The notes under the pieces are model-generated. The model was not told the DNA's origin, did no database searches, and saw only the letters and a list, made by a program, of their open reading frames with translations. Positions 23,147 through 35,048 of a stretch of DNA of 64,000 nucleotides are shown one piece after another (the first letter of the stretch is position 1; each line of letters starts with the position of its first letter). Made by a program: the position numbers and the translations under genes. Location: assembly GCA_008638375.1 (NCBI GenBank), contig CM018052.1, forward strand, positions 18,442,450 through 18,506,449, given 5' to 3'. This DNA is from Nyssa sinensis. Lineage: Eukaryota; Streptophyta; Magnoliopsida; Cornales; Nyssaceae.

Positions 23147-25155
23147 GTTATTGTGTGAATGTAATGTGTATAAGATTATGTGTATATATATATATGTGTG
23201 TAAGATGTGTGAGTATTATACATGTGTGTGATACATGTATGTGTGTATAATTATATGTATATATATATATATATATAAATCAGTGCAGGTGTGCACTGGG
23301 TGTGTATGACAGACCGTGTGTGTGTGTGGTGTCGTGTAACAGTGTATGTCTCAGGTGTGTGTATATAAGTGGGTATATAGGTGTAAGGTGTAGGGCAGCT
23401 TTGCATTAAATGCAAAGCTGCCTTGTAAGGGAATTTGGGTGGCTGAACAGAGAGGAAAGAAGTCAAGAAAAGGGGCTGTGCAGGGGGTGACGTGAGGGTG
23501 TTGGTGTGTGTGTTTTTGTATAAGTCTCGGTTGGGAGAAGAAAAGGAAAGAAAAGCAGAGAGAGAGGCTAAGAGGGGACTGTGAAGACGGAGAGGAAGCT
23601 CGAGGGGTGACTCAAGAGGAATAGAAGTGAGAGGAGAAACCTGCACAAAGAGAAAAATAGAAATTATAGGTAAGTGGGTTTGTTTCTGTTTTAAATTTTA
23701 AAGCATGATTTGTTTAGTTTAAATCATAGGGTTTTATAAAGCATGAAATCAGGAATTTAATGCAAGAAAAATCAGTGAAAATAGTGTAGAGTTGAGGGGG
23801 AAATCAACAGTTGCAGGTATGGGATAATAATCGAGTCCATCTATATTTTATGTAAGACACCTTGTTTAAATGGTCCTAAAGTAATCCTACGAGGTGCAGA
23901 AAGAAAATAGAAAAAGAAATAAGTCAAAACAGTCGAGAACCGAGCATGAAATTAAGAAAAATCAGCTCGCCAAAAAATTGGCCGGAGCTATTAAACCCCA
24001 TATTCGAGATGATTGGAGGGTCTTGATGGAAATAGAGGGTAGATTTGGAGTCCTTGGGAAGAGATGAAGGAAATGGCATTGAAAATAGTAGAGGAAAATG
24101 ATCGGGAAAGGTTGCCGTCACTGGAGATGGTGACGGAACCCTACTGTTGTTCACTGGAAAAATGGGGAAGACAACTGTTTGGGTTAGGGTTCGGATATCG
24201 GGTCACGGGTTGGATTCGGGTCAGGACCCAACCGAATTAGAAACGGGTAAATGAAACGGCACAGTTTTGTTAAGTTTAAAAGATTTTGAAATTGAATTGG
24301 GACTGTTTGGTTCCTAGGGTAAGAAATTGAAATTGAAATTGATTTGAGAATAGGGATAGCCTATTCTAGTTTTGAAGCCTAACCACTGTTTGGTTATCTC
24401 TATTTAGAATAGGATTTTTAGAAATTATAATTTGACCCAGAACTTTCAGAATTTACAAATTGACCCCCCAACTATTAATAATTGTGATTTGACCCCAGAA
24501 TAAAATATTAATAAAATATTAATTAAATTAATTAATTAATTTGTTAATTAAATTAATTTAATTAATTAAATATTCTAAAATAATCCGGAGTCCAAATGGG
24601 ACAAGTCATTAGTGTATTTCGACTATCTCAACCGTTCTGAGATCAATGGTGAGGTCCGTTCTATGAGACGGGGTCCCAAAAAATGAAAGACCCGTAGTAA
24701 GCTTTAAAATTACCAAAACGCTCCTGAATTGAAGTACAGTCAAACGAACTCCGAATTAAGTAAGCAAGGAGTGAAACTTTATTATCTCAAACATTCTGGA
24801 CTCAACTGTGGAGTCCATTTTGTGAAAAGAGGTCACGAAATATAAGGACCCGTGAAAAGTGCAAAATGATTGTTTTGCCCTTTTGAACCCCGGTGTCCGA
24901 ATTGAGTTCTACGAGAACCTAAACTTATTTTCTTCGACGTCCTAGACTCAATGACAGAGTTTAATTTAGCAGAAAAGGAGCCTATGAATTAAAAGACATA
25001 AAATTTGATGAATAGCATAAATTCAAATGACAATAGACTGAGTTGTAATTTATGCTTTTAAGGACACTGACAGGACAGGAGAGGGCGATCTGATCTCCTG
25101 CATTTTCATTGACCAGTTCAGTTATGTATCGTACACGATCTTCTAGGGTTGAGAC
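23042..25155 (+). mobile_element. 3' LTR of Gypsy element, left part
   Basis: It matches 16275-18350 closely. Over about 900 bp compared by eye (start of the LTR to about +1100) I count roughly 3-5% differences plus small indels, so this element is older than the one at 35990-49628. The (TTA)n tract (about 23093-23155) is longer than in the 5' LTR. The LTR is split at 25155 by a solo LTR and continues at 28223. Its length without the insertion is 3034 bp. Confidence 0.95.
23394..23422 (+). promoter_or_regulatory. Perfect LTR hairpin
   Basis: A 14-bp stem GGCAGCTTTGCATT / AATGCAAAGCTGCC surrounds one central A, shortly after GTATATAAGTGGGTATATAG. The TATATAA-type tract lies about 30 bp upstream of the stem. 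Confidence 0.7.
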
Positions 25156-25489
25156 TGTTATGACATGAAATTTTTTTTTTATTATTTATTTATTTTATTA
25201 TTATTCTTGGTTAATTAAATTATTATTGTTATTATTATTATTAAATTTGATGCATTGAAATTATATATATACATAGTATGTATATGTAGGTATGTGTAGA
25301 ATATTATATGTGCATGAATGTGTATATGGATATGTGGAAGGAGATATGGCAGTGCACTGTGTGTGTGTAACTGAACGTGTGTATGTGTGTGTTTGCAACC
25401 AAACTAGATGGGCAACCGGTTGGCAGTGTGTGAGATTAGTGTGTGTGTGTGTGATGATTATATATATATATATGTGTAGGTATATAGGA

Positions 25490-25516
25490 GCAGCTTTGCA
25501 TTAAATGCAAAGCTGC
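25490..25516 (+). promoter_or_regulatory. Perfect LTR hairpin
   Basis: A 13-bp stem GCAGCTTTGCATT / AATGCAAAGCTGC has a single central A, right after a TATATATATATATGTG tract and TATATAGGA. It lies in a subfamily whose surrounding sequence is otherwise diverged, so the hairpin itself seems to be conserved. Confidence 0.72.
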
Positions 25517-27170
25517 ATTTGGGGGGAAGCAAAAGGTGGCTGAACGGTGGAGAGGAGGTCAAGGATAGTGGCTGTAAGGGAGAGACGTGAGAGATTTGAT
25601 GTGTGTGTGTATAAGTTTGGTCTCGGGTGGGAAGAGAAGAGAAGGAAAGAAACAGAAAGCGAGAGAGAGAAATAGAGTTCTGAGAGAGAGTTTGAAGCCT
25701 GGTTTGAGCTCGGAACAAGAGGGTGAAAGAAGGCACGGCTAGAGAGAAAAAATTCAGAAAACCCGTTAGTGAACCTTTCTGTTTTATTTTTTTAAAGGCA
25801 TGATAATTTATTTGATGCATTGAGGCTTAAAGAGCATATTGTAGAGATTGTTTTGCAAAAAGAATGAGGTTAAATGGTTGAGAAACTAGGGAGAAAACCT
25901 AGGTTGCAGGTCTCGATTTTGGAAATTGGAACTTATCATTTTATGTGTAAAACTCCCTTTAAATGATCCTAAAATAATCCTACGAAGTGCAGAAAAAGAA
26001 TAGAAAAAGAAAGAATGAAAAACAGTGGGAAAATGAACATGAAATCAAAATTTTTTAGTTGGCCGGAGATTCGGCCATGGGCCTTTGAGCTCTATTTCGA
26101 GGAGATTGGGAAGGTTTTGAGGGAAATGGAGGATGGATGTGAGGCCTACGTGAAAAACCGAAGAGAATGGCATTTTAAAAACTCGAAAATATCGCCGGAG
26201 ATCGGTCGCTGGCGCCGGAGAAGGCGCCGGAACCCTACTGTGCATCACCGAAAAAATGGGGGGAAGAAGGGGACTGTTCCGGGCTTGGGTCGGGTCGGTT
26301 CGGGTCGGGTCGGGCTTGGGCCGGTCCGCCCCTGCCACGTGTCGCCTTCTTGTTTTAAATTAAAAACTAAATTGGGAATGTTTGGTTGTGGATTTAAGAA
26401 ATTGGAAATCTGAATTAAATAAGAACAGGGATATCTTATCCCTGTTTTAGGTTGATCCTTGTTTGGTTGTCCGAATTAGGAATAGGAGAATTAGAATTTA
26501 CAATTTTGCCCCTGAACTTTTTGATAATTGAAAATTGACCCAGAACTTTCGGGAATTGCACTTTGACCCCTAAACTTATGAGAAATTATGATTAGACCCA
26601 CCAGATTTAAATATTAATAAAATAATAATTAAATTAATTAATTAATTTAATTAATTTAATTAATTTAATTATTTAAAATACTCTAAAATAACCCGGAGTC
26701 CAAATGGGACAAGTCATTAGTGTATTTTGACTATCTCAACCATTCTGAGACCAATGGTGAGGTCCATTTTATGAGACGGGGTCCCAAAAAAAATAAAAGA
26801 ACCGTAGTAACCTTTAAAATTACCAAAATGCCCCTAGATTGAAACACTGTCAAACGAACTCCAAATTTAGTAAACAAATAGTGAAACTTTATTATCTCGA
26901 GCATTCCGGATTCAACCGTGGAGTCGAATTTGTGAAAAGAGGTCTCGAAATGTAAGGACCCGTGTAAAGTGCAAAATGACTGTTTTGCCCTTTTGAACCC
27001 AGGTGTCCGAATTGAATTCTACGAAAGCCTAAATTTATTTTCTACGACGTTCCGGACTCAATGGTGGAGTCTAATTTAGCAAAATAGAAACTTATGAATT
27101 AAAGACATAAAATTTGATGAATAGAATAAATTCAAATGGCAATGAACTGAATTACCTGTTATGATTTTAG

Positions 27171-27271
27171 GGACACGAGAGGGCAAGGAGAAGGTGATCT
27201 GACCTTCGATATTCCCACTGTGATTCTACCATACTTCGAGTACGCCTTCTTGGGTTGAGATCAATTTACAG
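27171..27271 (+). other. Mini-exon-like segment in LTR (101 bp)
   Basis: The borders are ATGATTTTAG|GGACACGA and ATTTACAG|GTACGATA. A purine-rich GGGCAAGGAGAAGG lies near its start. The next acceptor-like site is ACATTTCAG|ATGA at 27956. Confidence 0.48.
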
Positions 27272-28222
27272 GTACGATATATTGTGCTAAGTAAGAAATA
27301 GAATTAAGATTAGGAATACTTGTTCTGCTGCCTTGATTGTTCACATGCTTACTTGAATGTTCACATGCTTATGTGCTTAATGCTATCTTGCTGTATGTTA
27401 GGTGATGAGATAAACAATGATTGTATGTACATCGCATGTGTTAGTATATTGTGTGTGAAATGTATTTCTTGAGAACTGTTGATATTATACTTGAAGGCAT
27501 GCTTTATGTATGAATGAGGTGCATCCTTGAGATTATATTGTGACATGATGAAATCAGAGCATATTGGCATAGTGTGATTTCTTGGACATGGTGTGGGTTA
27601 AGCACTTGGTGCTTTGCATTATGAGGGTGCAGATCCTGTGGTGAAAAACCCAAAATCGACCATTAGGTACTTGCGAGCCTAACAGATTCTGGACCGTGAA
27701 GCGAGACATACGTGGCGGTACTCATGCCAGCGGAGAATGACCGTATCATGAGACATGGGTGGGCATAGAGTTGCATGGGTGTGTCACGCATCCTGTTCAT
27801 ATATTGCATAATGTTGATATACTGCCATTATGATATCGAATACCATATAGAAATAACTGTACACTTGCACATGCCACGACCTTAGTTTTGTTTCTTGCAT
27901 TAGCATTATATTGTACCAGCATGTTGAGCTGACCCCTTAGTGGGGCAACATTTCAGATGATGTCCTAGCTGTAGGAGATGCGGAGATGATTTGATTAGGG
28001 ACAGTTAGGCCCAAGGGGCACTTTTGATATTGTGTAAGGGCATAAGCCCGAGACCGTATTTTATTTTGCATGTTGTAAACAAGTGGACTAGACCCTATGT
28101 ATGTATCAGAACAGTGTATGGAATGTATGAGAATGTCATTATTATCTTTTATTTTTTTATTATTTTAATTCTTTTTGTCTCGTTACTCGCGCCTCGGATT
28201 CGCTGGAATTCGGGGCGTGACA

Positions 28223-29147
28223 GAGACTACCCGACAGGTATGGTGTTTTGCTAATGTTAGAAATGAAGTTAAGTTAGGAATGTTCTGTGAATGACTGGAA
28301 TGACTTATGTGTTTATTTGGAATGTGTTTACTTGATGATTTGGAATTGATTGTTCACATGCTTACATGTTACTTGTACCTTATGAAAATTTAGTGAATGA
28401 TGAATGTGAATCATGACATGTGTTTAAGTTGATTATATGAGATATGCTTGCATGTGGAATCAGCTGGTGATTTATGTATTATTGTCTCGAGCATGCTATA
28501 TTGTGGAAATCATGTTTCATTGAGATTGCATTGGCATATTGGCATATGATGAATCATTTGAGAACATGGCGTGGGTAAGCACGTGGTGCTTTGCATTATG
28601 AGGGTGTAGATTCTGTGGTGAAAAACCCAAAATTGGCCATTGCATTGGTACTCCGTGCCATCAGGGAGTACCCGTAAACGAGACATGGGTTGTGGCATAG
28701 AGTTGTGCATGGGTGCGTCACACATACCATTCATATATATTACTGTGATGCTTTGAATGTCATTTAGATATAAATGTACACTTTGCACATGCCACGCCTT
28801 AGCTTTATTTCTTGCATTAGCACTTCATCATACCACCAGTTGAGCTGACCCATTCATGGGCAACATTTTTCAGATGAGGATCCTCCAGCCACATGAGACT
28901 TTGTGATACCCTGATAGGGTGAAGCACGTGATGTATTTTTGGTCCATGGGACATATATTTTGCAATGTAAGGGCTTAAGCCCGAATGACCTCTGAACAAT
29001 GCAGTTGTGCAATGTATTTCATGTTATCGTATGTATTGATGAGAATGGACGCTTGCTTAGTGGATTTATTTACTTTTGTCCTTTTATTTATTTTATTTTC
29101 TGTCTCGTCAATCGCGCCTCGGGTTTGTAGAAATTCGGGGCGTGACA
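28223..29147 (+). mobile_element. 3' LTR of Gypsy element, right part
   Basis: It resumes with GAGAC|TACCCGACAGGTATGG, continuing 25151-25155, and runs to GGGGCGTGACA at 29147. It is close to 18350-19273. GTTGA (29148-29152) is the right TSD of the whole element. Confidence 0.95.
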
Positions 29148-29152
29148 GTTGA

Positions 29153-30612
29153 GATAGTCAAAATACACTAATAACTTGCCTCATTTGGACTCTAGACTAT
29201 TTTGTGACATTTAAATAATTAAATTAATTAAATTAATTAATTAATTTATTTAATATTTTATTCTGGTGGGGTCAGATCATAATTTCTCAAAAGTTTAGGG
29301 GTCAAAGTGTAATTTTTGAAAGTTCTGGGGTCAAACTTAATTTCTAAAAAGTTCAAGGGTAAATTTGTAAATTCTAAATCTCTTATCTTAATTCGGATAG
29401 CCAAACAGTGGCTAATCCAAAATAGGGATAGGATATCCCTGCTTCCCAATTTAATTCCAATTTCTAATTTTATAACCTTGTAGCCAAACAGCCTCTAACC
29501 CATTTTTAATTTAAAACATAAGGCCAACACGTGGCAGGGGTGGGTCGGCCTTGGCCCGACCTGAACCCGAACCTGACCCGAGATCCGAACCGGACCCGAG
29601 TGCACAGTGCTTTCTTCCCTGTTTTTTCGGTAGGGCTCCGGCGAGGTTCCGACGCCTTCTCCGGCGTCGGCGACAATTTTCCAGTGGATTTTCACTGTTT
29701 CAAATGTAGTTCTCTTCATTTTCTCCCAAGGATTCCATATATTGGCTCGGTTTTGGATTTAGATTATTGGATCATCATGAATAGAAGGTCAAACCTCTCT
29801 GTCAACTCTCCGACCGACCCTTCTTCTTCATTTTCGTGACTGGTTGGTCACTGTTTGGACTCCCTCTTTAACCTAATATGTTTCTGTACTAATGGGAATC
29901 GTTTTTCCAACATCAAAACAGGGTTTTAAACAAGTTTTTCCTAACCAACCGATTATTCACCCTCACCTGCAACTCACTATTTCTACTTCATTTCCTAATC
30001 ATTTTGGTTGGTTTCTTTTGCAAAATGATCCATATTTTTTACACTATAAGGCCCTAGAATTAAACCAATTTAATGTGCAAGGAAACAAAAAATAAAAAAC
30101 GAACCACTTACCACTTTTCTGGGTTTCTCTCTAGCCGTGTGTCTCCTTCACCTTCTTGGCTCCAAGCTTGATTCAAGCTCCAAGATCTCCTTCCTCCTTT
30201 CCAGAACTCCCTCTCTCGCTCTTTGTCTCTCTTTTCTTTCTTTCTTTCCAACTGACCGAGGCATATACACATACACATAGCCACTCTCTCACGTAACCAC
30301 CTGCACAGCCCACTATTCTTGACCTTTCCTCTCTGTGTAAGCCACCCTAGTTCCCTAGAAGGCAACTTTGCGTTAAATACGAAGCTGACCTATATATATA
30401 TATATATCTATATACTTCCATTCATATACACATACCCGTAGACACACACACACTCACACGACACCACACATCAGATATATATATATATATCTACATCTAT
30501 CTATATATATATATCCATACACATAACAGTTCACAGACACATACAATTATACACACATACACACACATCATCCATGCATTGATAATATAACAACAATAAT
30601 AATAAATATAAT

Positions 30613-30674
<62 letters not shown>

Positions 30675-30732
30675 CAATTATAAAAACTAAAAATTTTTCA
30701 TAAATAATAAAAAAAAAATTCAGGTCTTTACA
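29153..30732 (-). mobile_element. Minus-strand solo LTR (Gypsy), right part
   Basis: It continues the LTR interrupted at 16274: GATAGTCAAAATACACTAAT joins the ...CAGAATG|GTTGA end of the left part. It ends CAGGTCTTTACA at 30732 (TGTAAAGACCTG on the minus strand), followed by the TSD GAGCC. It holds a decayed version of the LTR hairpin (about 30359-30388, AACTTTGCGTTAAATACGAAG), TA-rich tracts and a long (CAA)n/(AAT)n microsatellite (30586-30675). Confidence 0.93.
30586..30675 (+). repeat. (CAA)n/(AAT)n microsatellite
   Basis: About 90 bp of AAC repeats flanked by AAT repeats lies near the outer end of the minus-strand solo LTR. It corresponds on the other strand to the (TTA)n tract near the start of the LTRs at 16275 and 23042. 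Confidence 0.9.
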
Positions 30733-31235
30733 GAGCCAATCACAATCTCAACCAAAAGCTCAAGCACAATCTCAATCAGAACCTTAATCTAGACCTCAAG
30801 TTCAACCTTAACCTAAATCAGTCTATTGTTCTTATTACAAGGTTGATGGTCATTCCAAGAGAAAATGTGGGTTTGCTAACAAAAAGCAAACAATTTCTCA
30901 ACTCATGACCCTAGAGCATAAAATGAAGTTATCTTCATTGAAACAACAATTGAACACCCATGTTAAAAAATCTAGGAGTATGGCTTAAAATATCATTGAC
31001 ATGTCTAACTTTGAGAAGCCAAGCTACTCATAAACCTCAAGCCAAAGTAGATAAGACCAAGGTTCAAAATGTCATACCAAATACCAAAAAGCTATTGAAA
31101 AAAATTTGAGTTAGGAAGGACAAGTTGAAAGGTCTAGAAAAGGAATGTGCAAGGCACAATTCCCAAATTTCTTCTTCATTGGGAAAAGAAAATTCTACTC
31201 TTAGATGATTAAGAGAGAGTTTAGCAATTTAGGGA
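30733..31235 (+). pseudogene. Plus-strand Copia interior, resumed after the nest
   Basis: It continues the Copia broken at 14793. The frame gives a Gln/Ser/Pro-rich segment, then a knuckle-like CSYYKVDGHSKRKC (about 30826-30867, one Cys to Tyr) followed by Lys-rich sequence as in Sirevirus gag-pol. Stops are frequent. Nothing further of pol and no 3' LTR was found, so the element is truncated near 31235. Confidence 0.65.
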
Positions 31236-31786
31236 TCATGATGTAATATCTTATCTTACAATCTCCCTATGAATTGCTTCACTACTTTTTACTTCAAATG
31301 TTTTTGAAAATTATTTTTTTGATAAAAAATTATCATCTTTCCATAGTCTAGGTGATATTAAAGTTTTTAATCTATTATAGGTCTATGGTTTCACTTTTAT
31401 TATATTTCTTGCTTTAAATTCAAACTTAGGTTCATTTCCTACCTTGATGAATTCAAAAATCCAAAAACATTTTTCTTTTATCAACATTTTATGTATTTAT
31501 CTTGTATTTTCTCTATTTTCCCCAGAGTTAATAAATAATTATTTTATTTATTAATTCAGAATGTTTGACATAATATTCTCCCTCTTTAGGTTAGTGATGT
31601 ATTGACCACTTAATAAATTAGTTTCTTTAACCTAGGTTAGGTTAGGTTGACCCATGACCAGGTCACTTTTAACCCTAGTTGAGATCATGTCCTAATATAG
31701 TACCCATGGAATTTAGAAGTCTTGTACTGAGATAATTTTCATTACATTGTCTTAATTACCCTATTTTAAAGGGGATGGGTATTACA
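31236..31786 (-). mobile_element. Minus-strand Gypsy LTR, with PPT at its edge
   Basis: The right border is firm: ...GGGATGGGTATTACA (31786), followed by TTCTCTCCTCTTTAAAAAGAG. On the minus strand this reads as a polypurine tract (AAAGAGGAGAGAA) directly before TGTAATACCC. The left border (about 31236) is a guess from where Copia similarity stops. It contains AACCTAGGTTAGG (about 31639), which recurs inverted near 33978. Confidence 0.6.
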
Positions 31787-33800
31787 TTCTCTCCTCTTTA
31801 AAAAGAGTTTTGTCCCCAAAACTCAACTAATTTGATGGGGGATTTATTCATACATTTGTTTCATTAACATGTTTCCCTTGCTCATTTTGATATTATTTTT
31901 AGTTCTTGTTATCTAATTAGTAGTAGTCTTGAGAGTTAAGGGTATGGCCAGACTACTCTATCTCCACTATTGGATTGTATTGAATTTATGTATCCAATAC
32001 TTTTAGTTTCAATGAGGACTAAGTTTCCAATTAGTTAATTTAATTTCATGTTCTTATAGTATTCTTTTCTGATCACTTATTCTCTTTTATGCTTAATTCA
32101 TTGTGCCAGTTTTTCCTCTTTCCTTTTCCGGGCTTATTATTGTTATCTAGGACATTGTGTCCTTAAATAATAAATATTTTTAAACACATTTCACCTTCTT
32201 TCATAGTTTTCACTGACTCGCTCAGTAGTGGTCTTGAAAGCCTAGGGCTTGACTTTCCAATTCTTACTTTAATGCCTTAAAGTAAGAATCTGCAGTTACG
32301 AGTACATTATGCTTTCGCAATTTATTTTGAATCATTTCTTACAATTTTTACTATTTCACTCTAACCATATTCCATTAAGCACCACTTTTAGCCATTAGAT
32401 TTGTTTCTTGGGAGTAAGTCATAATCACATTATTTCTTAGGATTTTGTTTTTCTTGGTCATCTTGAGTAGTGGTCCTTGAAAGTCATAGATATGACTAGG
32501 CTACGATATTTTTGTTGCCCCGAGAATACTTAATTCCTTATCCTAGTTCTTCCATTCTATGTTAAGGGTGGAGTCCTTGGCTAGTTCTTTTAAAATTTCT
32601 TCTTAGTTGAATCCTTCTTTAGATTTACTTTTCATAACTTTGGTTGCCTGAATTATAACGTAGTTTACTTAGGCTTCCATTGTTCATTTTAACTCTACTT
32701 ATGAGTTTTTGACGTTTTATTTCACTTTTATGTCATGAGTATTCTTTAGTTCCGAGGCAGATTTACTCATGTGTCTTTTGCATCATAGTGCTTACTTATG
32801 CAAAAGTAACTTAATCTTATTTTCTTACATATCTTAAGACTCTTATACTTGGGTTTATTTTATGAGCTACTTTACTAAGGGAAAGTCAATTCGCTTTCTT
32901 CTTACTTATGGGTTGACTCATTGGCAACGCACCCTTTACATCCTTCTTGTACTTTGCTTTGTCTTTTTGTGTACCCATTTCATGGGTTGGGAGAATTGAA
33001 GGACTCGGTTCCTCAATTTGTTCCTTATAATTGTCTGAACCTTTCATGTATTTGCCCTTTTTTTTTTTTTTTTATTTCTTCATGGGTTGAAGCATAGTGG
33101 TCCACTTAGCTTCTTACTTCCTTAAGTCTAAGAAAACTTATTGGAGGGTTCTTAGGGTATAGGAATAACCTATTTTTACTGATCTTTCAAATTCTGTCAT
33201 TTGTTGCTTTACAAGTATCCTTTTTTTTTTTTATTTGAGGTTATGCTCGGTTCATGGTTGAACCTTGTAGTTTATTAGAGGTTTTCATTCTTGACTAACT
33301 CTAGGCTTTAAGTCCTATGGCTTATGCCATTCTCAGTCATTTCCTTAATTATTCGATTTATAACATTAGTTTATTCGATCTTTAGTTCTTCAGATTCATT
33401 AGTCTTTTACATCCAACTATCGCACAACTAGCTTATCTGATCATTGCCTGATAGTGAGCCTTATTTGTATTCGATCTTTAGTTCTTATCAGTCTTCAAAA
33501 TTCATCAATCATATAACAATCTTTCCTATTTTTCCTTTATAATGGTAGTTTCTATAGTATTGTATTTGGGAGTGTTATTTGGCAGTAGTTTCCTATCACG
33601 ACTTTATTCATGAGTCTTGAATTCTTAGTTTCATGAGTAACCTTGGGTTAGGGCTAGTTGTACTCATGCTCTCTTTGCGTTAAGTCTTTCTTTAATAGAA
33701 GGATAAATTTTCCTTTACTTCATATTGGAGATTCTTAGGTGTGTCCCCACTTTTTTGGGTTAATGAATTACAACACCCACATTGAGTATATTAAGCTTAG
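31787..33800 (-). other. Non-coding Gypsy interior, degenerate
   Basis: No convincing protein motif was seen in six frames. It is AT-rich with poly-T runs (33054-33075, 33222-33232). A diverged unit with AGTAGTGGTCTTGAAAG and a following GGGCTTGACTT-like block recurs near 31925, 32225 and 32468. It is likely the 3' non-coding part of the element whose PPT lies at 31787, in minus orientation. Confidence 0.4.
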
Positions 33801-33805
33801 AACAA

Positions 33806-34888
33806 TGTAATGGCGTGTTGGCAATAAAAGAGAACCTTTTGTTAATCCTCTATTGTTGTTGAGACATTAACCTGGCTAGAGTTAGGAAGTAACCAACTCA
33901 CCAGTTAACACTAACCTTGATTAGACCAAAGTCTATGTAAGGTTAAAAGTCAACCTAAATTAAAGTCAGCCTAACCTAACCTAGGTTAACAAGACTAATA
34001 GGTGAAGTGATATATAAGATGGAAAAATAATACATCGAATATTATAAATTAATAAATAATTCATTATTTAATAATTAGAGAAAATAAAAGAAAAATTAGA
34101 AATAAATGGTTAAAATTATAAGAAAAATATATTTAATATCCCAAAAATTATCATGACCTATATACATCAATAGGAGCCCAAATACATAAACTAGAGTGTG
34201 TTATAACAATGAGAAAATAATTGTTTAAAAATTATGGAAAATTAGAAAAATAAATTAGAGAAAATAATGAAAAATAAATTAAATTATTTTTAAGCATCCT
34301 CATGTGCCCAACACATGACAAAGGGGATGGCACACATACCAAGGTGTGTTAGTGTGTCTATATATATATGTAAATACATGTATATATTATCTATAAAAAA
34401 AATTTTGGAAACTTAAAGAATAAGTTGCAGCTATGCATGTGGGTAGCCCACCATGCAGCTGCAACAACTGAAAAGCTACACTAGCAAAACCCTAGCCCAC
34501 CATCGCCTCCCTCCCAACCAATCACATGAAATTCCTTCACCTTGAAGGAAATCCCTCCAAATAAATATACAAGCCTCAAATGGAATTTAGTTCTAAAATC
34601 AAAAGAGAGAGAGAGTTAGGAAATTCGAGTACAAGGAAGGGCTTAAGAGGCGTAAATAGAAAGTGGGAACTAACATTACCTAAAAAATGGATCATTATGG
34701 TACGAGAAATGGGAACGAAAACAGCATCATAATACGCTACATACTCACAATGTGATGTGACAAGGGATACGTTTTTGAAATATGACAAGATAGGCCTAAT
34801 TATAAGAGTTTGTTTTACCCAAAGATGAGTAATAAGAAGTAATATCATTAAAGTTTATAAGTTGTCCACATAAAAAATAGAAAGGACA
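33806..34888 (+). mobile_element. Degenerate plus-strand LTR-like sequence, inverted to 31236-31786
   Basis: GTTAAAAGTCAACC...GCCTAACCTAACCTAGGTTAAC (33942-34000), followed by AATTAATAAATAATTC, matches the minus strand of 31520-31680. It also contains a TATATATATATG tract (about 34361), GTTGCAGC...GCTGCAAC as an outer stem (34425-34467), and ends in unremarkable sequence. It looks like the same LTR family in opposite orientation; both termini are unclear. Confidence 0.45.
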
Positions 34889-35048
34889 GTCCTAGTGTAG
34901 GAGGATCCTATCACTGTAGGGTTTGGGAAAGATTAAATGTACGTATTTGTACCTATACAAGCAGGGAGGCTGCTTTCGCGACTCGAAAGCATGACCTCCA
35001 AGTCACAATGGAGCAACCTTGCTATTGCACCAATGCTTTCCCTCAAGT
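34889..35048 (-). mobile_element. Au-like tRNA-derived SINE
   Basis: On the minus strand it starts TTGAGGGAAAGCATTGGTGCAA, then GCTCCATTGTGACTTGGAGG and GTCATGCTTTCGAGTCGC (B-box region), then GCAGCCTCCCTGCTTGTATA and a tail GTGATAGGATCCTCCTACAC. This is the order and wording of the Au SINE family, widespread in flowering plants. The tRNA-related head has A- and B-box-like sites. The 3' end runs into T-rich sequence. The copy is diverged and probably inactive. Confidence 0.8.

Larger units (their letters stand above)
25156..28222 (+). mobile_element. Solo LTR (Gypsy) nested in the 3' LTR
   Basis: It runs from TGTTATGACATG to GGGGCGTGACA, 3067 bp, flanked by GAGAC at 25151-25155 and 28223-28227. 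There is no PBS, PPT or coding interior, so it is a solo LTR left by LTR-LTR recombination. It belongs to the same broad group as its host LTR but is clearly a different subfamily: the left 1.5 kb is very diverged. It carries a perfect hairpin (25490-25516), a mini-exon-like segment (27171-27271), a CATTTCAG|ATGA-like site (27956) and GGGCATAAGCCC (about 28039). Its insertion splits the host LTR's mini-exon-like segment. Confidence 0.95.

Noticed and set aside
33970..33990. CCTAACCTAACC telomere-like repeat
   Set aside because: The plant telomere unit is CCCTAAA. This is a six-base repeat present only two or three times and shared with an LTR arm.
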